The notes beneath the pieces were generated by a model that was not told where the DNA came from, ran no database searches, and worked only from the letters and a program-made list of their open reading frames with translations. 64,000 nt of DNA, from assembly GCA_916048095.2 (NCBI GenBank), contig OU696570.1:2352001-2416000 (forward strand). The letters are read 5' to 3'. Position numbers and translations under genes: made by a program. The stretch is from Sacculina carcini (lineage: Eukaryota; Arthropoda; Thecostraca; Sacculinidae). Shown piece after piece: positions 57,667 through 64,000 of this stretch; position 1 is the first letter of the stretch; the number at the start of each line of letters is the position of its first letter.

Positions 57667-57733
<67 letters not shown>
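57667..57733. repeat. (TA)n microsatellite, empty site of the Penelope-like insertion
   Basis: The same flanks as at 41,793 and 47,386 ('gccagaactgaaatg' before, 'ccttcaatattcac' after) enclose an uninterrupted TA run. This is the pre-insertion state. Confidence 0.95.
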
Positions 57734-57735
<2 letters not shown>

Positions 57736-58608
57736 TTCAATATTCACATAAAAAACAAGCATAACACAAAGAAATCCACAGAGCAAAAGCTCAGCACTCC
57801 GACCTGCTATATCCGCACGCACGCACTCACTGTCTGTGTCTGGCTGTCTATATGTCTATGTCTTTCTTCATAAATGTCGAAGAATTATAATAAAAATAGA
57901 ATACACAACATATTAGATTCACTTTTACTTGATATTCCTTTTGTTTTATAAAATGTTCCGCACGACGGGCAGGTATAAAATATGCAAATTTAAATATACT
58001 TTAAGATATGGGTTTGAAATATGCTAAGCTGACAAAATTTAAATTTGCATCGACAATTTTCTTTAATATCGGGTGACCAGGCTTCATCATTTCTTCATAA
58101 TTACTCACCAACTATTTATTACACATCTAATATATTATTCCACAGTACTGGAGCTTTTGTCCTCTACAATACGGTATAATTGTATATTTGCCAAGGTGTA
58201 CAGTAAACACGTTACGGGTGTAGAAATTTAAATGATCCGTTGCAAATTTTAGAAAGAAAGGCTCCCATTTGAACATATTTTTGACATTAATTGGTTTAAA
58301 CCATACAAGCCCTCCTGGGTCTATATCTAGAGCCGGCCCTAATAAGTCATTCGTCTCTACCAGTCAGCTTGCGAGATTCAACTGTTGTCAGTCGACTAGC
58401 TGGAAACAATATACTTCATACATCTTATATTTGAGAATCACACATAATTTCCGCTATTTGGAGGTGTGCTATATAAGTGGGGACCCATAGATTATTCCGC
58501 TATTTGGAGGTTTCCACCATTCGGAAGTTAATATTTTGTTATTTGGAGGTGTGATTAAGAGATTGTGAAGAGATTGATAAGAGGTGTGATTGGGAGGATA
58601 AAGGTTAA

Positions 58609-61267
58609 CCTTTATCCTCCCAATGTTCCCATATGGGAACATTTGCAGTACGATGTTTGACAACCATTTAATGACATTTTTTACCAATAAATTCCTAATA
58701 TTTGTATATGTTTCGAGAGAAGAGAAAACGTGCAACTAGCAAATAACAAAATTATAAATATGCAATGAATAATTTATGGGCTATAAATCCTCAAACTTTA
58801 CCATTTTTCATTTTCTGTAGCTGATACATTTAAGGGTACACTTCGACTACTAATTTGATTCCATTGTTCTTGATGTTAGATCTAATTATTAACAATAACA
58901 AGATTATGACAAGATAAGGTCACAATAACAAGATTATGACAAGATAAGGTCACAATAACAAGATTATGATAATTGTACTGATACCAAATATTTCAAATTA
59001 TATATGTAAATCACTTTGTGACAGCAAGACAAAGTTCAATGTTCCCACATGGGAACATTTGCGTTTTGCGGACAAAAACGTTACAGAAGTTTGCCATCAT
59101 GTAAGTCACGTGCGCGATATGCTCGCTCACCAAACTAAAGTATCAAATTGCATCGTATTGACTGCATGACGCGATACATTGACAGTTTTCGTCACAGTGT
59201 TGGTCAGTTATGTGTTGATTGTGTTGGGCCAGTGTAGAATTGTTTTATATCAAAGTTTGGATAATGGCTGTTAAAGGAAGTATAGTTACGTTTTCTGAGG
59301 CGATGGAGACTTTGGAAGAGAAGTCAAATCCAAGAAATGTCGTAATTTTACCTCCAGAGAGTGGAGATTGCGATATGGAAAATGATATTGAGGATATTGA
59401 CAAAAACATGGTCAGCGATGAAGAAGCATTTGAGCCAGCCGGACATCTTCAAGTGGAGGAAGACAACCACGATGACAGCTGGACTTTGACAACATATCCC
59501 AGACCAAGGTGGAGCAAAAACTCCGGACTCAAAACAACTATCGATATTGAGCAAGTACCGAAGCTTTGTGAATCTCACCCAAGTCTTTCCGATTTATCAT
59601 CATTTCAGATGTGACAGCGGTTTTTTTCCGGTGAAATTGTGGACATGATTGTAAGTCAAACAAATTTGTACGCGACGAGAGACAAAAACGCAGCCGGTTT
59701 GATTGTACAGACTAATGATATCAACGCATTTTTGGGCATATTGCTTCTGTCTGGATATCACAAAGTGCCAGAGGAGAGACACTACTGTTCTGCTCAACCT
59801 GATCCGGGAGTAAAATTTGTCTCCGATGCAATGTCCCGGCAGCAATTTCAAACGTTGAAAAGTTTTGTCCACTTTGCTGACAACAGAAATCTGCAGACAG
59901 GAGACAAGCTCGCCAAGATTCGGCCGCTTTACACGCTGCTACATCAAACTCTCATCAAGCACGGTATTTTCCACGAAAAACTGAGCATCGACGAGTCCAT
60001 GGTGCCATACTATGGAAGGCACTCGCAAAAATGATCACACGTGGAAAACCAATACGAGTTGGCTACAAAGTGTGGGCACTGTGTGGCAATGACGGCTATC
60101 CATATCACCTGGATATCTACGCTGGCAAGGAACAAAAACAAAAACTGCCTCTCAGTACCTCAGTTGGCAATCGTATGGTCGATGTGATTATGAACAGTTC
60201 TTCGCCTACGCAACATACATTGTACTTGGACAACTTTTTCACATCATACGACCTACTGAAGTCACTGGCAGAAAAAAATATGAAAATTACCGGCACTGTT
60301 CGTGAAAAAAGAACTGCTGGAGCGTCTCGACTGTTAAAATCTGACATGGACATGAGAAACTTTCGAGAGGTAGTTTTTACCACAGAAGTGACGGACTAGT
60401 GTATGTCTGCAAATGGCATGACAACTCTATTGTCACCATTGCAAGCAATCACGAAAGTCATTTTCCTGTGAAAGAAGCTGTTCGTTAGAAAGAAGTTGTT
60501 CCCAACATCATTAGAAAATAAACGAAGGCATGGGAGGCGTTGATTTGATGAATCGCCTTCTGGCAACGTATCGACCTGGAATCAGAGGAAAAAAATGGTA
60601 CTGGCCTCTGTTTTCAAACGCTCTCAATTTATCGGTTGATGCTGCTTGGCGCTTACATAGCAATTCAGTCGAGAATGCTCTTTTCCATCTTGATTCCAGG
60701 AGAGAAGTGGCAATGTGTTTACTGAAATCGTCAGACAGCGGTCAAGACACTGGATTGCACAGCACAGTCAACCCGCCTGTTGATATCCGCTATGACAAGA
60801 TCGGCCATAAAAAAGCAAGCTGCAAGCAGGGTAGATGTGTAGTATGCAAGAGTAATACAAGGTATCGCTGCTCCAAATGCTTGGTTCGACTCCACTGCGA
60901 TAAGAACACTGAGTGTGCTGATATATATCACACAAGATGAAATTTTATTTGTGAATTTTGATGTTTTATAATTGTTTTTGTATTCATGACATTTCAATAA
61001 ACAACTATTTGACCTAACAGTGTCTGCATTGACCATTTGGAACAATATTGTTAGATATATAACAAGGGTGAAACAGTGCTGAGTGAAAACTGTAAGTTTT
61101 TGATCATATAACGCTCAATTTTCCCACATGGGAACATACCCATAACTCAAAAAATATTCGATGAATCTTGATTATTTTTTCAAAGAATATACAATGTGTT
61201 GCCACAACAATACCAACAAAATTTCATGTTTTTAACTCAAGCCCTTCTATGTGTGGGATGATAAAGG
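58609..61267 (+). mobile_element. piggyBac element, copy C (2,659 bp)
   Basis: TTAA at 58,605-58,608 and 61,268-61,271. It is longer than A and B partly through a duplicated 'agattatgacaagataaggt' near 58,915-58,950. An inverted end copy GGGAGGATAAAGG precedes the left TTAA. Confidence 0.95.
59264..60940 (+). pseudogene. piggyBac transposase, copy C, most damaged
   Basis: It keeps residues typical of the family (DESMVPYYGRH; YLDNFFTSYDLL) where A and B have changed ones. Extra breaks are stops at about 59,612-59,614 and 60,032-60,034, besides those shared with A and B near 60,397 and after. The Cys/His finger remains (VRLHCDK in place of VRLHYDK). Confidence 0.9.
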
Positions 61268-61345
61268 TTAACACGTATTTGATAAGCTTTTAATCGTGAC
61301 TAAGGAATAGATTCCACTGTAGAATGGAATGTATAATGGAGTATG

Positions 61346-64000
61346 TCATCCATTGGTATTTTTTGCCCTGCACTGATTGCAAATTTTCTAAATGTCTGTT
61401 TGTATCCTATCTCCTCCTAAACCACTTGACCGATTTTGATGAAACTTGGTCCCTAGGGGTAAAATGGACGAAAGAAGGCAATAGGTTATGTTTTGTTGAC
61501 CTCTAAGGTCATTTTCAAGGTCATTGAGGTCATTTGTGTCTGTTTACCCTATCTCCTCCAAAACCACTGGACCGATTTTGATGAAACTTGGTCCCTAGGG
61601 GTAAAATGGATGCAAGAAGGTCATAGGCTATGTTTTGTTGACCTCCGAGGTCATTTAAAGGTCATTGAGGTCATTTGTGTTTGTTTACCCTATCTCCTCC
61701 TAAACCACTGGACCGATTTTGATGAAGCTTGGTCCCTAGGGTAAAATGGATGCAAGAATGTCATAGGCTAGGTGTTGTTGCATATAAATATATAAGCCAG
61801 CATATAAACCCGATAATAATAAAAACGATATTCTGTCTCTGTGTGTATGTGTGGACAAACGAGTTTTTCACATTTTGGGGATTTTATGCCACGGGTTCGA
61901 GGAAAACTGCTCAACAGAATTGACAGTTTTTCATATCCACAGATGGAAATTTTGTCTTCTACAAGATGATATATTTTTCAAATATGTAGAGTTAACATTC
62001 CAAAAGATATAACCGTTTATTCAAGACCATTTCATTTCCACCGACGACTGATGGATTTAACACAGCGATCAATGGAGACAATGGCCGATCCAGGAATTTT
62101 GCAAGGGGGCTTAGCCTCCTTGAAAAACGTTATTAAAAATATCCTTCACATGCAATGTTTTCCACTAATTTTGATATATCTTCTAAAAAAACTTTTTAAC
62201 AAGCCATTATAAAATATTTAGCCCCACTATAAATATTTACTTCATCCGCCTATGATTTCTCGCTGCTGCGAAATCAACATCTGAATTTATGTGCAAAGCG
62301 CATGACGTATTCGCTAGGGCGCTAGCGTTCTGATGTAATTCATGTAATGTATTGATGCAATTTATGTAATGTATTGATGTAATTTATGTAATGTATTGAT
62401 GTAATGTATGTAATGTATTGATGTAATGTATGTAATGTATTGATGTACTGTAGAATGCAATGTAGAATGGAGTAATGTACACATGAATGGCGGTTATAAA
62501 TTATAACGGAATATAATATAGTTTAAAAGAAGTAAATATTCTAACGGTAAAATTAGAATATTACTCCAAATGATGTTGGGGAATGATGTGAAGTTGTAAG
62601 TATGTTTTGGAAACGTTCTGTTGAGAAATACTAGGAATAATACGTAGCAGAGCATAGATAGCAGATGAGCTGTAATTTATTGGCATTTCTATTGGCATTG
62701 TAGTTTGCTTATTAAATTGTATTGTTTGTTTTATGAATTGTTTCGTACGACAAGCGGGTTTAAATGTTAACTTTGTATGGACTATGTTAAAACAAGTTAG
62801 AGCAGGTCAAGCGGGGTAAGATTGGTTCAGGTTGGATATAAAACAGAGGGTAGTTGAACTGAGTTTATTTGTTGACATGACTTATTTGTTGTATGGATCT
62901 TGTCTATTTATAAGTAATGATTGTATTTTATAAACAGATGTATCATTTGTCGACAAAAATCATTCAAATAGCCAATGTTGCCTGTATTTTCCGTTGAACG
63001 GCTGCTCTAATTTCGATCTATACTAAATATTAGTTATTGTGGTTCATGACTTCATTTAATGAAATATCGAATAAGTTTTAGTGATCAAACTATGATTGCA
63101 AGTTACACCAGTGATCATTGATCGTCGAGTATGGTGAAAGAAAACGAGCAAATGTTTGGCATGTTTCTCACCTTACGAATGCATGTATTAGTGTCCTTGC
63201 ACTTGACTGCCCGCGGCTTACATACCGCTGAAATAATAAGTCACAACAATCATGTTATTGTTCAGCTTATCTTCATGAATCATACGAGTATAAAAGTGAA
63301 TAATTCTGCCCTATTGGACGAGTCATAAGATGCCATTAATATTCCGGTTTAATGCGTCCAACACGTATAATGCACACCATCTATGAAAAATATATGCTGA
63401 TTCAACTATATGAGCAAATAAAAACACAAAACTTGCAAATCATTAAGCAAATTAATTTTTGTTGTTGCATATTTTGCATATATAAAGCACACAGGTACAT
63501 CAGAAGTACAGTTAAATATAAACACAGATGAATATTTTTACCGCAAATACCAATATATTTGTGTAACTGTAATATGATGTTATTTGACACGTTTATGATC
63601 AAGACTCGTTCACAATTTGTTCGGCAAGATAATACGCTAGATGGCTATCATAGAAGAATTGCAGCGTATAAATGGAAAAACGGATACAAAAAACATTTAG
63701 TTCACATAGTTCAAGACAAGCATAAATAGAACCGATGTCGAGGCCCCATTACAAATACAGCACCATTATAATAGAGGTCCGACTTTTGGAAAATGCAGTC
63801 ACGAGCAGCCCTTTGGTCTCCTGGGAAATTACAGTACTTGTATGCGCTACTTTATGATATAATTTAGTATCATTCGTGAAGCAACGGGGTACCTCAACAC
63901 TCGAGGCATCCGGCCGGGGGTTTGGGGGCGGTTGCTGCGGCTTTGAACATGACATGGGAAAATACAGTGGAATATTATTGTATCGTTAAATATATTGTAT
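61346..64000. mobile_element. Long inverted-repeat element, copy C (left part, cut by window end)
   Basis: The left arm has three tandem 145-bp units. The tip reads 'tcatccattggta', that is, the hairpin found in A and B is missing. The 22-bp minisatellite is shortened, and the block equivalent to 35,019-35,649 is lost. The right arm lies outside the window. Confidence 0.75.

Larger units (their letters stand above)
47697..58045. repeat. Tandem array unit B (10.35 kb)
   Basis: Same order of parts as unit A, without the Penelope-like element. Identity to A is very high by eye over the piggyBac and inverted-repeat parts, with scattered single differences only. The junctions A/B and B/C are the same sequence ('gctaagctgacaaaatt' before 'tttgcatcgac'). 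Confidence 0.92.
58046..64000. repeat. Tandem array unit C (cut by the window end)
   Basis: Same start and order as A and B but more diverged. It lacks a 631-bp block (equivalent to 35,019-35,649 of A), lacks the hairpin at the tip of the inverted-repeat element, and has different sequence at 62,510-63,040. Confidence 0.9.

Overview
This is a stretch of an animal nuclear genome, almost certainly an invertebrate. It has a spliced animal gene with GT-AG introns, many CA/TG and TA microsatellites, and a dense mix of animal transposons: I-like, L2/CR1-like, Ty3/gypsy, Penelope-like, piggyBac, hAT MITEs and tRNA-derived SINEs. The sequence alone does not fix the species. The 145-bp tandem repeats in the right half look like mollusc repeats, but that is only a hint.

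Left part (about 1-9,600). The one recognisable host gene is the N-terminal part of a DMXL / Rabconnectin-3A gene on the minus strand. Five coding exons are joined in consistent phase and encode about 310 residues with the first WD40 repeats. The protein is known as a partner in V-ATPase assembly. The rest of the gene must lie left of the window. Its introns carry hAT-type MITEs, an inverted repeat pair, a 400-bp purine tract, and (TG)n runs directly in front of all four visible splice acceptors.

Middle part (about 9,600-30,900). This is a transposon graveyard: a 5'-truncated I-like element with a target-site duplication (TSD); a minus-strand Ty3/gypsy remnant with a probable 3' LTR; a complete 5.56-kb I-like element with 12-bp TSDs, broken only by one extra T; an L2/CR1-like element split by a tRNA-derived SINE with 12-bp TSDs; a second CR1-like element split by another insertion; and a hAT-type MITE containing a 41-bp tandem repeat.

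Right part (about 30,930 to the end). Here lies a tandem array of a large unit of about 10.3 kb, with two complete copies (A 30,930-47,696; B 47,697-58,045) and a third cut by the window edge (C, from 58,046). Each unit carries a TTAA-flanked piggyBac element whose transposase was already dead before the unit multiplied. Next comes a long inverted-repeat element built of 145-bp tandem repeats, which in units A and B is followed by a tRNA-Val-derived SINE and a TA microsatellite. Unit A alone has a 5.5-kb Penelope-like element inserted in that microsatellite. It has an intact reverse transcriptase/GIY-YIG reading frame, 483-bp pseudo-LTRs with hammerhead-ribozyme-like motifs, and a 2.3-kb inverted partial copy. 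A and B are closer to each other than to C.

The genes do not form an operon or pathway. The interest lies in the splice-site architecture of the host gene, the self-cleaving and palindromic design of the Penelope-like insertion, and the amplification and repair scars of the large tandem unit.
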